From Athripsodes cinereus (Eukaryota > Arthropoda > Insecta > Trichoptera > Leptoceridae): a stretch of 64,000 nucleotides of DNA. The notes beneath the pieces are model-generated. The model ran no database searches. It was not told the DNA's origin and saw only the letters and a program-made list of their open reading frames with translations. The translations under genes were made by a program, and so were the position numbers. Numbering within the stretch: the stretch's first letter is position 1; each line of letters starts with the position of its first letter. This document shows, in pieces, positions 34,275-47,140 of the stretch. Location of the stretch: the NCBI GenBank assembly GCA_947579605.1, contig OX388305.1, forward strand, positions 29,711,542 through 29,775,541. The letters are read 5' to 3'.

Positions 34275-34635
34275 GTGATTATCTAGCATTTTTGAACGAA
34301 CGCACAAAAAAGCTTCTGGTGTTTACCCAGAAAACTCTATAACCATTCGCAGGGAGAAGATCTGATTGGTGCACCCTCTGCCATTCAAAAAGCTCCTTGT
34401 GCGTCCCATATCTTACACTCAGTTATCTTTCGTACTCTCTCAATCAAAATTCTACCATACAGTTTCCCTATTGAACTCAGCAACACCCCTTTGTACAGGG
34501 CACAGATGATAGCCCTCCTCCAGTCCTCTGGTGTAACGCCTTCTCTCCAACAATCGTTGAAAAGCTCCAAACACCACGCGAGAGCCCCCGGTCCACCAGA
34601 CTTGATGAGCTCAACGGCAACACATTCATACCCTA
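34275..34635 (-). pseudogene. RT N-terminal fragment of an RTE-like LINE
   Basis: The minus strand reads AVELIKSGGPGALAWCLELF, NDCWREGVTPEDWRRAIICA and LYKG. A deletion removes the usual CxNYRGIS part, and VLLSSIGKLYGRILIERVRK and ITECKIWDAQGAF follow. Downstream, shifted frames give a (G)RGCTNQIFSLRMVIE-like block and HQKLFCAFV. These are RT motifs 0-2a in correct order (W..A.I.P(L/I)YKG, ...ISLLS..GK.YGRIL..R+...., QxGFR.GRGC.DQI). The catalytic part is absent. Confidence 0.8.
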
Positions 34636-34639
34636 TTTT

Positions 34640-37600
34640 TTTAGGGTATGATTATTTTTTATTTTTTAAAATATTTACGAATAAAACATCTACCAAAGAT
34701 AGTTTTAAAATATTTATGTATATATACTGTTTAAAGAAAACTTACACAGAACAAGTAAAAATACATCCTTTTGAATAGAGAAAGTTGTAGAAAAAACATT
34801 TTTAAGTAAAAAAACTTTTTCGTTCATTAAAGATGTTTCACGGAGTATATACGGAGAAGTGCATCCAAGGATACAGGGAGTCATTAGTATTGAAGATGTA
34901 AAAGAAAAATAAAACAGTATACAGTACTTCCTTCAACAATGGTGCATATAAAGGATAACAGAACATTCATTAAGAAAGCTTCATATATGATATTGTACAT
35001 ATAATATATTACACAAAACCTAGAAACATGTCAGCAGTTTGCGATGAATGTTGCATGTTGTTTCTTTACAAGTACTCGGGATTTCCCTGAACAAAAACTA
35101 TAATATGGACGTATCTACTTTGAATGCTGTAATATTGTACATCCTTTGTAGGTGATTGTTGATTTATTGTATCGGTTTCATATTATGCAACTGTGTTGCT
35201 TAAAACATATATAGCAGTGGCATATTTACAAAAATAATGAGATCATGAAATATCTCAAATTCCTTTAGGCAATTGTGGAAATAATAAAAAAAAATGATTA
35301 CGAAATAATGACGTATAAACAAGTCTGGTGACGTCAGTGAAATATTATATATTACGATAGGTATGGTTCAATCGTAAGATAATATGTATCACATAAAGAG
35401 TAGAGAAGAGAGTATTAGGTGCTTCCATGCTTACAAATCGACTAAGGCTGGCTTGAGCGTTTTATATCATGGCAAAGTTCACCAATCCCACCTATTTCTT
35501 TTATTTATAAAATTACGATTTATGACAGACACGGTAGATGCTATATTTTGTAGTAATTGAAAAGCAAATCAGCACTAGAATTAAGTCTTGATTTCACTCT
35601 TTTAAATATATTCAAGATAATAGTAATCACCCTATCGGATGCATAAATATGCAGAGTTCATGAAAGTTCATAGAAAAATAAATATTATACAATATAAGTA
35701 ATATTGATGATCCTAATACTTTCTACAGCTAATGATAATGGTCTTCACACCATGTATAATAAAATATACATTTGAAATGAAAATATGTCCAGTAAAAAAC
35801 AAAATTTCGTAGTTGACAAATACAGATATATATGTAATAGGATTTGATATTCAGACATTATGAAAAAACGAATGGAATAAACATGTCATAAAACAATTTC
35901 AGAATTCTATCAGGCGCAATTACATTTTCAGCAACTTTTTTATAGAAACAAAAGTTCGGTATCCTATTACGAACAACGTGCAAGGTCAGCAAAAACTAAA
36001 AGAATTTTTATTCCTTCGCCTAAAAAAATAAATAAACAACAATATGGGATCAATAAGTAGAAACTTTCTGTAATATAAGTAAAAGGAAACAGCTATAAAA
36101 ATATATGAATAAGGGATTTAAAATTGCATTAAAATGATCGAAAGAAAAAAATACAAAACGAAATGAAAAACCTGCTTTCAAGTACTTTTATTACATTATA
36201 ATGATAAATAAAAACGATATCAGTTGAAATCTGATGATTTTTACTCATTATTTTTTACAAATCGATATTGAGACTCGGTTCTCACTAATTTGAGTAGTCT
36301 GCCAAGATCAAATACATTTAACGGTTTGTTAGCTGGTTTAATTTTTCATGTAGAGTTTAATTTTCAGATGATATATTGTGATATGTTTTAAAAGATATTT
36401 CATAAATATCAGAACATGTAATTTAACAAAGTGGTTTATATGTACCTATATAAAATGAAAAAGAGGCTCATAGTACAGATAAATCGTTAGACAATATGGA
36501 AGATTAAAGTATTACTTGAGAATTGTGGGTATACCAAATATTTAATAATATCTCTATCCGCTCATAAATATGTAAATGTTAACTACATAAACCAACTATA
36601 AACACACATAGACACTCGCATTGCTTCTACTCACAGTTAAAGTAAACACTGAATAAATATAATCTGTCACGAGAATTCTACGATTCCTTTGTATCGAATC
36701 ACAGAAACTAAATCCTACAATTCAAACAATTCGATTTTATATTTCAAAGCATCCATATAAACAATATAAGCTTTAGATATGTTTTTTGAAGGTTGTCCAA
36801 ATATAAATACGAATAGATAGGTAATTGAGTATATATGAAGAGTATAAAGTTCGTAAATATAAATATATAGAAACATGAGTTAAAATGGTATGTATTTAAT
36901 CCTTGTAGAAATATTATCAATATCAATTTCATAAACTCACCAGTATACATATAATTATAGTCTTGCGGAGATGACAAATTGATTAAATCATTTTCGTGTC
37001 CATACTGCGTATATGAACCATCCTTCAGAATTCATTGCTCGAATGAATATTTGGAAAAGATATCTGAAACAATAACAAGAATTATTATGAAACAGTGGTA
37101 TCATAACATCAAAACATAAATAAAAGTTTTACGAGAGATAATTACAGCTAAACTCATTTTATTTATCGCGGGGATAGTTTGTGTAGACAATTTAAATATT
37201 TTATCCAGTGACATTTATATTAATGCCATCCATCTTGCTGTGATGTTTCTACATTGAAATATTATTTTATTATTCTAACATAATACTCCGAAGAGAAGAA
37301 TAAAAACGTTGTCAAATAGTGTGATACAATTTATATGGATCTATAGAAACGAATTGAATTCTCTTTGATATTCTTTAACAATACTAAATATTGTTTTTTG
37401 TTATATTTATATCAACACATACATGCAGTAATTCGATTATAAGACTTATTGGAGCGGAATGTTCTGAAGAGCACTCAGGTGTAATGGATCATTGAAAATA
37501 GAAATTATTTTACTCGGGAATGACACATGCTGTCCATTTATCAAATTCTATATAAAGAATTTGATTATCTACATTCATTACTATTTATATCATCGCTTAT

Positions 37601-37831
37601 ATGAAGAAAATGTACCCAGGTCAAATAAAAAATAAATCTAAAAATACACAATAATAAATAACTGTTATAAAGAAAACTCAATATCAAATACAAATAGAAA
37701 TCAACTAATTACGAATGTTATAATAAAATTATATAATAATTTTTAGTGGTATTAGTAAAGTTTTTTGACTCCAAACATTCGTAATTATTAATTCAAGAGT
37801 TTTTGTGTTTACGCTGTGGAAATCCATTTTT
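34640..37831. other. AT-rich DNA, nearly featureless
   Basis: Only the 35433-35505 partner of the 24505 repeat is notable. No gene-like frame; a 77-codon minus-strand frame at 36744-36977 is low complexity. Confidence 0.45.
35433..35505. repeat. Dispersed repeat, partner of 24505-24575
   Basis: ACAAATCGACTAAGGCTGGC, then ATATCATGGCAAAGTTCACC and AATCCCACC. Same orientation as the 24.5-kb copy. Source element unknown. Confidence 0.5.
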
Positions 37832-38055
37832 AATTTTAATAAATAAAATATAAAAATATATTATTGAGCACTGTTTAATCTCCACTATGTTAGGTTGAAT
37901 ACCGAACGTTTTCGCCTATACTTGTAGGCATCTTCAGGGAAACGTTTCCCTGAAGATGCCTACAAGTATAGGCGAAAACGTTCGGTATTCAACCTAACAT
38001 AGTGGAGATTAAACAGTGCTCAATAATATATTTTTATATTTTATTTATTAAAATT
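37832..38055. repeat. Perfect 224-bp palindrome
   Basis: The sequence is its own reverse complement with no spacer. The centre lies between 37943 and 37944 in GGGAAACGTTTCCC. Arms are 112 bp, and pairing stops at 37831/38056. Each arm, read outward, starts CCTGAAGATGCCTACAAGTA, then TAGGCGAAAACG (stem GCCTA/TAGGC), and ends in TATTTTATTTATTAAAATT. Two identical halves suggest a foldback element, a head-to-head pair of one repeat, or a library/assembly fold-over artefact. Confidence 0.9.
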
Positions 38056-38149
38056 CGTAATTATGTTTAGAAACTACCACAACATTGCCGCCAAATCAAT
38101 AAATAATATAAGAAATAAACTACCTAACTAAACTACCTACCTAACTACA

Positions 38150-38510
38150 AAAAAAAAAGCTAAAAGAAACTGTGTCAGCAATAAGCCCACCCTGAAGCTA
38201 TTTTATTTTTACGTGTTTTTACATAATATATGTATGTTTTTATATATGTATATAACTTTTAGCAGAGACCTATTATCTCCGTGATACAGGAGAGATGATG
38301 GCCCTGGCTGGGTCATGATCTGAGATAGCCCAATGATAGTTGGTCAAAAAGAGCGCTCTTCCGTCCACAAGGGTTCCGACGGGCTGGGCGTCCCTCCTTC
38401 ACAATACAGTATAAAGTTCCTTTAACAAAGATATCAGGGCGCTGGGAATGCCGTGAAAGGAGGCGACGCCATTGGCGAGGGATTCCGATCTCGTAACCAA
38501 GCTAACGTAG
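38150..38510 (+). repeat. GC-richer LINE-like noncoding remnant
   Basis: 38155-38260 includes AATAAGCCCACCCTGAAGC and an AT-rich run, reminiscent of LINE 3' UTRs. 38270-38510 (GCAGAGACCTATTATCTCCG; ATGATGGCCCTGGCTGGGTC; GGCGAGGGATTCCGATCTCG) stands out in G+C and looks like the 5' UTR of an RTE-type element, without a protein motif I can prove. Head-to-tail LINE pieces would explain the order. Low certainty. Confidence 0.35.
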
Positions 38511-38929
38511 TGTTATTATTCTATTCATTTATCAATTATTCATGATGTAAAAAACTTCGTATCAGTGTAAAACATATAGTATTGTAAAAAAGACAGTCTT
38601 TAATTCTGCAAAAGTTGAAATGTTCTCTGATTTCTGAAACATTTAGTCTATGACGATATTCTTCTACTGTGGTCGTTAAATTATACCATTATCGAGATTG
38701 CTTTATACACCTACGTAACTTGTAATATATTAATGGAAAATAAACTTGGAAGATAAAGTCAATGTATAATAATTATAATAATGTCTATAGGACATAATGT
38801 ACATAAAAGAGACAATGAAATTTTGTTGAATTATGTAAATGGTTACTATGGCACGATTGTTCGTAGGTAACTAGCAATATTATAGAGGTCACCTAATTCT
38901 GAATTACGATAAGACATTACCTACCTATC

Positions 38930-39105
38930 GCAGACCCATCATAAACGAAGAGCAGCCTTGTCCCGAATGTGACAAAGTGCGCCTGTCCAGAATCGGCCTT
39001 CACAGTCACCTTAGATGGCACCGTCGGCAGGATGCTCGATCAAATTCAGTCTCTCAATAATACCCGGCAACGGGTACAAGGCATTATTATTATATTATTA
39101 CCTAC
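38930..39105 (+). pseudogene. LINE C-terminal zinc-finger fragment with (ATT)n tail
   Basis: The frame ending at 39060 reads EEQPCPECDKVRLSRIGLHS, HLRWHRRQDARSNSVSQ and stop. CPEC-X12-HSHLRWH is the C2H2-like finger (C..C...SRIGLxSHxR.H) at the end of many insect LINE ORF2 proteins. After the stop, a short UTR ends in CATTATTATTATATTATTA. Only the last 40 or so codons are retained. Confidence 0.75.
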
Positions 39106-40111
39106 CTATCAATAATATATTGTTTTAAGTATACATGCACAGTCTTAAATAGGTAATGACTTTGATGGAACAAATAACAAATTATAATTCGATTCTAAAT
39201 TAATCATGCATTTCGTGTTGTAGTTAGATAAAACTGTCGATTTTAATTTTGCCTTTGAAATATCAAGCTACTATTATTCAATATAGTTAAAAGTTTGTAA
39301 ATAAGTTTATGTATTTTGTATTTTTGTGTATATATTTATTCCTCCACCACCTTATTGTGTTTGTTAGGAGAACATTGAATTATAGAGGTGGCAATATAGA
39401 AAGTGATTATGATCACTAATGCCCATCGTTTAATAAATTAAATTTTATAATCAAAGTTTGTCGTTGAAAATATTTATAAAAAAATATTATTCGTGTTACA
39501 ATCATCATCGACTGAACAAAACATTACAAACAATGCAAGCATAAATCTGAAGGCTTAATATAATACATCAGGGGGTCATTTGGTTACAATACAATACAAC
39601 ACAAAGTATGAAGTTTTTCACGGCAGAGAGATTTCAATAACAAAACGACATCATCTCCCTGGAGTTTTGATGTGCCTATTAATTCTAAAGCGCGATGCGA
39701 CGTGGCAAGACAAGGAAGTTGCGGGGCTTATCTAACGGTATGAAATTTTTTTGTATTGAAAAATATTATGTGATTTTACAAAACGTATGAAAAACTTAGA
39801 CCAAATAATCATATTATTATACGGGGAAAGCTAGTGAAAAATCATTCTGTTACACACAAATGCCATGCTACTTACGAAAACTGATCGAAAGTTTTCTAAT
39901 ATTATTTATAATATATTTGACTGAATTTTTATATGTGTACTTAAATACGGTTTTAGCAATAATGTATTTGATAAATATTTGAACTAAAAAATAACATCCG
40001 ATTTTGCATAAATTAAAGTAAACGAAGACATTAAATTATTCTACGAAAGTAACATCAATAAAATATTACTGATGTCTGATACTGATGAATAAAATATTAA
40101 AATATTACTGC
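39106..40111. other. AT-rich DNA, nothing recognised
   Basis: A short GC-richer stretch at 39655-39735 has no open frame of note. Confidence 0.4.
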
Positions 40112-40270
40112 AGTCAAAACACATTTTAGCGTCACTTGTCGTTCGACTACAAACGAAATTACGACTATAATTGCAACAATAACGCATAATTATATGGTAC
40201 ATGTAGGTAGATTGTCGTAATTTCGTTTGTAGTCGAACGACTTCATAACGCTAAAATGTGTTTTGACTAG
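40112..40270. mobile_element. Foldback (MITE-like) element, copy 2
   Basis: Arms 40112-40165 and 40214-40270 pair almost perfectly. Outer part AGTCAAAACACATTTTAGCG, inner part GTCGTTCGACTACAAACGAA and ATTACGAC. The loop is about 48 nt. The outer AGCGT and the CGTTCGA...GAC layout match the element at 9488-9671, so the two belong to one family. The right flank is CTAGGGGG and the left flank CTGC, so the exact termini and target-site duplication remain unclear. No coding capacity. Confidence 0.75.
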
Positions 40271-41574
40271 GGGGCCAGTCACAATATCCATTTATTCAAT
40301 GGTGGGAAAATTGATAGAATGATACTTCGAATTTTCTGAAACAATCAAATGTCACGTACACCCATTGTGAAAAAGCATTCGATAGAAACAATTAAAGCGA
40401 AACGTTCTACCTATATAGTGCAGGGGACAAATTGGTAAGTTAACGAATTCACTGACATACAACACCGGTTAGATCTTTTTTGAATAATTACATTTTAACA
40501 TTGTAACATTTCATCCAAATTGTCAAAGATCGAGGAACTGAAATACCATGAAAAATTTTAAATTTCAGATATAATAGATACGTAAGTTATTTCCAGGATA
40601 TTTATTTATTATATTATGCTAATAATGTCTCACTCATTATTTAAAATTCTATTTAATATGGAAGACATCAGAAGTATGCGTAACAAACATCTCAAAGAGC
40701 TTTGATTATTCTTATACCTGAGTGACAGAGTTAACGTAGTCAGCATGGTATATTAACTTTCATTAGAATTGGAAGGTAATAACAATGCTCCCCATGCACG
40801 AATACTACTATATGAGTAAGTTTCAAAGTAGATGTAGGTTGTACCCACGGTGTAAGGTATACAAAATAAGGGAGGCGCAAATGTTAACAATCTCTAATTC
40901 AAATAACTTGTCTCGTTAAATACTCCGCGCACGCATTACTAAGCACACAATATGTATCATAAGTACTCATACTAAGATAACAAGCAAAACATTCACAGTA
41001 ATACTACGAGAGCACGAAAGTAAAGTGAGGCAATTATACGATGAACAGTCATACAGACGATGATACATTGTTATAAACGAACATTTCAAATAATCACATG
41101 AAATATAATAATAGACTTACACGCGCGTAATATACTCGTATTAACATCGAGTTTATATTTATAATAGGTACTCTATTATTTATGCAGGATTAAGTTCTTT
41201 ACAGAAAAGCTCTAGATGATTTGTTGATTAATTCAATTTGAATGAACAAGACGTCTTTATTCGTAATTATTTAGAGAAGAAATCAGAAACACATAACAAA
41301 ATGTGCTTTTTCCAAGATAACTGTTTATATCCCGTGATTTTATTAAGTTCTTATTTATATCAAAGGTCGAATATAAACTACGTACACATATTAACTACTC
41401 AATAAATATCCATATATTTTTGAAAACGGTTTATATAAAAATAAAATATGTATTACAAATAGTACAATGTATGTATATGCTGTTGTATGGTAAGTGATAA
41501 TAATCTTCATTAATTCATACTATCACAGCATTTTCTACGCATTAAACTTGTTGGAAGATCTCGCTACTGCGTTA
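40271..41574. other. AT-rich DNA, nothing recognised
   Basis: No repeat partner or coding signal seen. Confidence 0.45.
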
Positions 41575-41735
41575 AATTTTAGTTACAGGGTTAGTTGGAA
41601 GACATCGCATTTTAGCGATAAACTCGCCCTCTGTACATTGAATCGTATAACTGTTATTTTTATGACACTATTTTATTATGTAATATTGTAATCAATGTAC
41701 AGTGAAGAATAAAATAAATAAATAAACAAATTAAA
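41575..41735 (+). repeat. LINE 3' UTR with GCGA hairpin, plus copy
   Basis: GGGTTAGTTGGAAGACATCG, then GCGATAAACTCGC (41615-41627), CCTCTGTACATTGAAT, a spacer, TGTACAGTGAAGAATAAAAT and AAATAAATAAAC. It is the best-preserved copy of the tail family also at 6035, 46217, 49668 and 53494. No protein remnant is recognisable upstream. Confidence 0.75.
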
Positions 41736-44700
41736 TTCGCCCAATATATAGAACTACCTATATATTTACAACACCTAATTTCACAATTTTGTAATAAAGT
41801 TTATTATCATAACAAAATGTTTTTGCATACAACAAAACTATGTATCTAACAAACGACTTCTTCTAAGGAAGAAAACGTCTGTCTACGGAATGTAAACGTG
41901 CAACTTGCAGGAGATATTATATACATACTTTGATATTGTAATGTGCATATGTTTATACAATACATTATATCTATTATATTTCCCAGAGCACCGCACCGTA
42001 GACACGAGAACACGTGAAGGTAATTTGGCACGTAGAGGCAAGTTGCAGTCGAAAAGGAACATTTGCATACTCAGTTCGTGTCAACGTATACAATACTGAG
42101 ACACAGACAACATAAACCATGACATTGTAATAATCGTATACCTTTATATAATATATATTATGCTTGGGTATAAAGTATTTTTTTAAAATAGATAATAGTA
42201 GTCATTCAAGAAGCATACAATTGACTCACAATGAATCACCGTCACAGTCATCGTATGTGTTTAAACATTGCAATATTTTTCCTATTGTTAGTTAGATATC
42301 TACCTACATCATGTTAGTTTAATCTGCATGATTATGCACTGTTGTGTCAACTGATCAATTGAATGCGGTATGAGTATTTTGTATCAACACAGAACAGTGG
42401 TAAATAATAAAACACATAGGTGCAATGTGGCTGAATAGTAATTCAATATACTGTCTACCTGGACATTTACTGCAGTTCCCACTGTTTGTCATATCTATTA
42501 TACACAACCTGTGGTCAGCTGATGGTGACCTATTGACCCATTATTCTGGGATCACAATGCAGATCCACATACCTAATCAAATATATCTAAAGAGGTACCC
42601 GTGTATGCAGCATTATAATAAACAAAAATATGTATTAGTACAGTATAATAATTTTGATTAACTCAACAATAACTTAATTAACTCACATTCCGCAAAATGG
42701 TTTAATACGTCATTCAATGTGTCTATTGTGTCAAATTAAGAAGTGTAATTTTATATGTTGAAAAATCTATCCACAAAATAAATAATTCAATATACATTTC
42801 TAAAAGCGAGATAAAATCTTTACGCAAATTTTTGAATAAACTCTAAAGTTTTTTTTTACGACACAGAAAGAAACTTGTGCAGAATATATTATAAAAACTT
42901 GAGATGGTAACTTTCTCTCAGGATTTAGTAAACAAAATTATTGGACGGTTTTAAAGTTCAGCGTCTGCAACGCGTTCACTGAATGAAAAGTAAGGAAAGT
43001 AACAAAAGAAAAAGATGAAGGGCATTTTCCATTCTGACAGACTCCGACAACAATGTCTAAGAGTCATACCATAATTTCAATATAAGTACATTTATTTAAA
43101 ATAAGATTAATCTTCTATACAATAATGACAACGATGGATTGTTTGACATAGATGTTGCGTTGTAAAATAACTTTTCTTATGTTACACAAATGATTAATGC
43201 GATATATCCATTAGTTTTCTCGTATTAATAATGCGTGCCTAAATCACATTTTTATATTAAGTTATGTTTTTTATAACAGACATAATATGCTATGAAGAAC
43301 TCAAGTTATTCAATGATGCCAGTGATAAAAATACTTAGTACATAAATGATAAGAAAAACGTACTAGCGTAATATCGGACATCATCGCCAGTAATAATATT
43401 TTTTTTTGTCATTTTGTCCATGATAATAAAGTTAATATACACAATTTTTACTGTTTTATAACACGTGTAGGTAAAAAAAAATGTTGTAGTAATTCTAAAC
43501 AACAAATTATTCTCATAAAATTTAAGTAGCTCATTGCTTCTGCAAAATAGACAAATTGTCTGGAATATTTGGGCCACCGTAATTCTACATTTATAATCAT
43601 AGTTTAAAGCGTATGTATTTAAATAGTATTCAAGTTTAGAATACAAATTTCAATTTTAATTACAGAAATAATATAACATGTTTTTATAACTCATTGATAA
43701 CAGAATATTTGAAAGAATGAGTTAGTTGGAACTTTGTGGGTACATTGAACTGTATGGCTGATAACTTTTTGATTGATGTTATAAAGCCAATGTACAGTAA
43801 TGCTTACATGAAATATTCATCCAAAATTAAATACTGCTAATAATTTTTGGAGGACTGAAAAAATGTTGAAAAATTAATAAAACCAATAATAGAAAAACAT
43901 TTTTAATGTTACCGTTAATCTGATGTAGATCTTAGACTTCCGAATAAAATGTTGCGACTCATAATGTTACTGGGTAACATGAGTTCGTCTTAATAAATTA
44001 AGGTTTAAAGGAAGTATATGTAGATTTGTAAAATTGGTTAAATTTATGTCGTTTCGACAAAAAAAAAGAAGTTATTTCAAAACAAAACACGTATTCGTAA
44101 TAAAAATATTTAGGTCGTATTTTTATAAATAACCTCATTCTGAATATTGAGAAACCGTATTAGAGCTATCAACTTCAAGTGGTATGTCGCACAATTTCAT
44201 GTAAGATATAGATATACTCGTATTATGTACATAGGTAGAGGTACACGAGACAAAGGAACGACGAATTATTTATTAGGAACTTTATACAATGATGTCGAGT
44301 GCAAAGAACATCACAAGAACATTCTCCACTTTATTGCTAGATATATTTACGAAATGGAATACAACTTTAGCCCTAGTTTATTATAACATGATTGCTTTAC
44401 TGAAGTATTAGGACATCAGTCTCCATCATAATATAACAAACATGTCCTTGTCACGTCTCAAGGGATCAAAGAAAGGTAAACTATAAACTGTTCAAGTACT
44501 TGGAGAATATTTCATTTTGTTTATTTCTACTACAGTTTAACATATATTTCAAATCTTAATATAATAAGTATATAAAAGCCAGTATTATAAATATTTGTAA
44601 ATTCACTCAACCTGAACATCTCAATTTTGACGGCTCATAGAATAAATCTATAAATAGACGGTCGTTTCTTTTCTATGTTTTGAGAATGGACCTGGAAGGC

Positions 44701-46216
44701 TGAAAAGATTACTATCATGATTTCAACTACTGATTACTGACGACTACTGATTTCTATCACGGATTTCAAAATGCATTTTTTTTTCAGTTATTTATATTTA
44801 AATAGCATAATAATATAAGAAGGTACACATGTTTTGTTTCTACATTCTTTGTAGCTTTTACAACGGTATGCGTCATTTAATAATGTCCATTATAAGAAGC
44901 ACTAATACATTCAAATTAATTTCAAGTTTCTTTATAACGCTTAAATAAAAATATCTGGAAAAAAGTTAATATAAAACGCAGGACTTTAAAATACCGAAGC
45001 GAGTTAGTTATAGGTAAATATTACATTATTCTCCTTGCGGTAGATGAAATTGTCGAAGAAAATGAGATGGAAATTTCAAAATGGAGTCGGTAAGCAATAA
45101 AGAAGAAACACATTTTCTCAGTCGGCAAACAATGCAGCACTAAGGTGGACTAAGATAAGTTTGTGAAGATACTTAAACTTTTAATTATGGTCTGGAGAAC
45201 GGAGAAACAAGAGATTTAACAAATTCCCTAGGTATAAAACTCCCATCTACAATACGTACATATTGGTGCGTTTTATTATGGCAGCAACACAAAAAAAAAC
45301 TGGAAAAAAAAATTAAATCCTAACCACTTTACAAAACGATCTTAGAACTTATAAAACATTTATACATCCAAATATTCAATAAAAAGCCTGACAACTAAAT
45401 CAGCCTCGTAATATTATATATAATAAACCAAAGCTTGATATTGTATAATCTGAATTTTGGACCCAATTAACATCATGAGGATCATTCTTTTCATATAAAC
45501 CTGTTACATTTAAAGTCGCACATATTCCTACAAACATTTTACAAGCATCATTTATTAACTTTTGAACGTAGATAAACTAATCTGTTTTTATATCAATTAA
45601 TCTAAGTTGCTTCCATACATTTTAATTTCAGAAAAATAATATAAGTACATATATAAAAAAACATATTAATAATCTGGCTAGTAATCTTTCTGTGTATTCC
45701 ATAAACTAGAATCTGGAAAATCAATCTTAGGTAAAAATAATAAAATAATCATAATGTCTATGTGTCCACATATACGACGAAACTCTAGAACTATTTTTAA
45801 TATTGGAAAAGAATGGGTAGACAGTGATGAAGAAAAAAGAAGTTCATTCTTTTGTGCAATCCGCACAGCCGACAGATTAAAGGAGACAGCTGTATGGAAT
45901 GCAAAATATGCGAAATGAAGGAAGAGAAGTGATGTGGGTGTAGGGTGTATGAATTAAAAGTTTTCAAAAGACAAAAGTGATTTATCCTGGGAATAAAAAA
46001 GATAAGAAAAAAGGTTTTTATAAGCGTGTTGTGTAAAAGAAAATATTCTGGTAGGGATCGTGTCTATTCTACAAATCTGAACTTATTAAACATTCAGATC
46101 AAAGGATCAAGAAAAGTTCTGTGACTCAAACAATTGGTACTAAAAGGTTTCAGCAAATTTAATTACCTATTAAATTTAAGTCATAGAAAACTGGTTCAAA
46201 TTCAATTATGTTTTGA
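41736..46216. other. 4.5 kb of AT-rich DNA without recognised features
   Basis: Frames up to 103 codons (43335-43646, minus) are low complexity. A GC-richer patch at 41990-42060 is open on both strands but has no motif. No repeat shared with the rest of the window was noticed. Confidence 0.45.
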
Positions 46217-46362
46217 TAATATCCGATGATTTGGGTTAGTTGGGAGAAATCGTACCTCTGCGATAAATTCGCCCTCTATATATTGATTTTATGATTGTAT
46301 TTGATTTGCATGTATTTGCTTGCGATCGACGTAAAGTAAGAATAAATGAAAAAATAAAATAA
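46217..46362 (+). repeat. LINE 3' UTR with GCGA hairpin, third copy
   Basis: GGGTTAGTTGGGAGAAATCG, then GCGATAAATTCGC (46260-46272) and CCTCTATATATTGA, ending in AAGAATAAATGAAAAAATAA and AATAAAA. The stem GCGA/TCGC is kept although the loop has changed by one base. Confidence 0.7.
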
Positions 46363-46554
46363 AATTATAGAAAGAGTGCACTCTTTACCCACAAGGTTTC
46401 ACCAGGACCCTCAGAAGCTATATATATCTATCAGAACATTTAGACTGTTACAGGATAAGTTGACTTAAATACTGAAAAAGATATTAGTAATCACACGTTA
46501 ATCAAAAGATATAAATTCACTTCAGTTTACAAAACATTATATTTGATTTGTATC

Positions 46555-47140
46555 CTTCCGGGCTTATAATACCAAATAGCGACCTTTCTCAAGCGGCCTT
46601 GAGAGAAGTATAATATATCAGGAATGGGAACAACTTTGGAACTCAGTAAGTAACCATAAGGGATTTCATTATAAGTGTATTAAAAAACAGATAACAAGAA
46701 AACCTTGGTATCACAAAAAGAAGATAAATAGAACCCAGATTGTCACGATTTCGTGCAAGCGATTCAATCACCATAGATTGGAGAGTCATCTCTTTAAACT
46801 GGGTCTCGCATCAATTCCTGACTGTGAGTGTGGTACAGATTATGATACTCTCGACCACGTCTTTTTCGCGTGCCCACTTCGGGACCGCGGTGATTTGTAT
46901 TTCTCCCTTCAAAATGTAGAATACCCACTTAACATTAGCTATCTGCTTGGTTTAGAAGATGATAAGGTGCATGGAATGTTGTTTGATTTTGTTCTGAAGA
47001 ATTTCACTGTACTTTGATGATTTGATCACTTTTGCTCATTATTGAACTAATTAATTTAATCTATAGTTATAACCTGAAATAATAAATCCATGATTTTAAA
47101 TGGCGGAAATCATCCAAACAAGGATGCATCGCCAATATTC
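46555..47140 (+). pseudogene. I/Jockey-like LINE ORF2 C-terminus with 3' UTR
   Basis: The first frame reads YPSGLIIPNSDLSQAALREV, where it shifts, then YQEWEQLWNSVSNHKGFHYK and continues open to the stop at 47017-47019. RFNHHRLESHLFKLGLASIP and DCECGTDYDTLDHVFFACPL carry the C-terminal CxCG...ETxDHxxFxCP zinc-binding motif. This motif follows the RNase H domain in I and Jockey-type elements, where the HHRLxSHL helix precedes it. The RNase H domain itself is mostly missing. A 3' UTR with GGCGGAAATCATCCAAACAA, GGATGCATCGCCAATATTC and an A-run ends near 47140. Confidence 0.8.

Noticed and set aside
37832..38055. Origin of replication or bidirectional terminator
   Set aside because: Nothing beyond the palindrome supports such a role in an animal nuclear genome; a foldback repeat or artefact is simpler.
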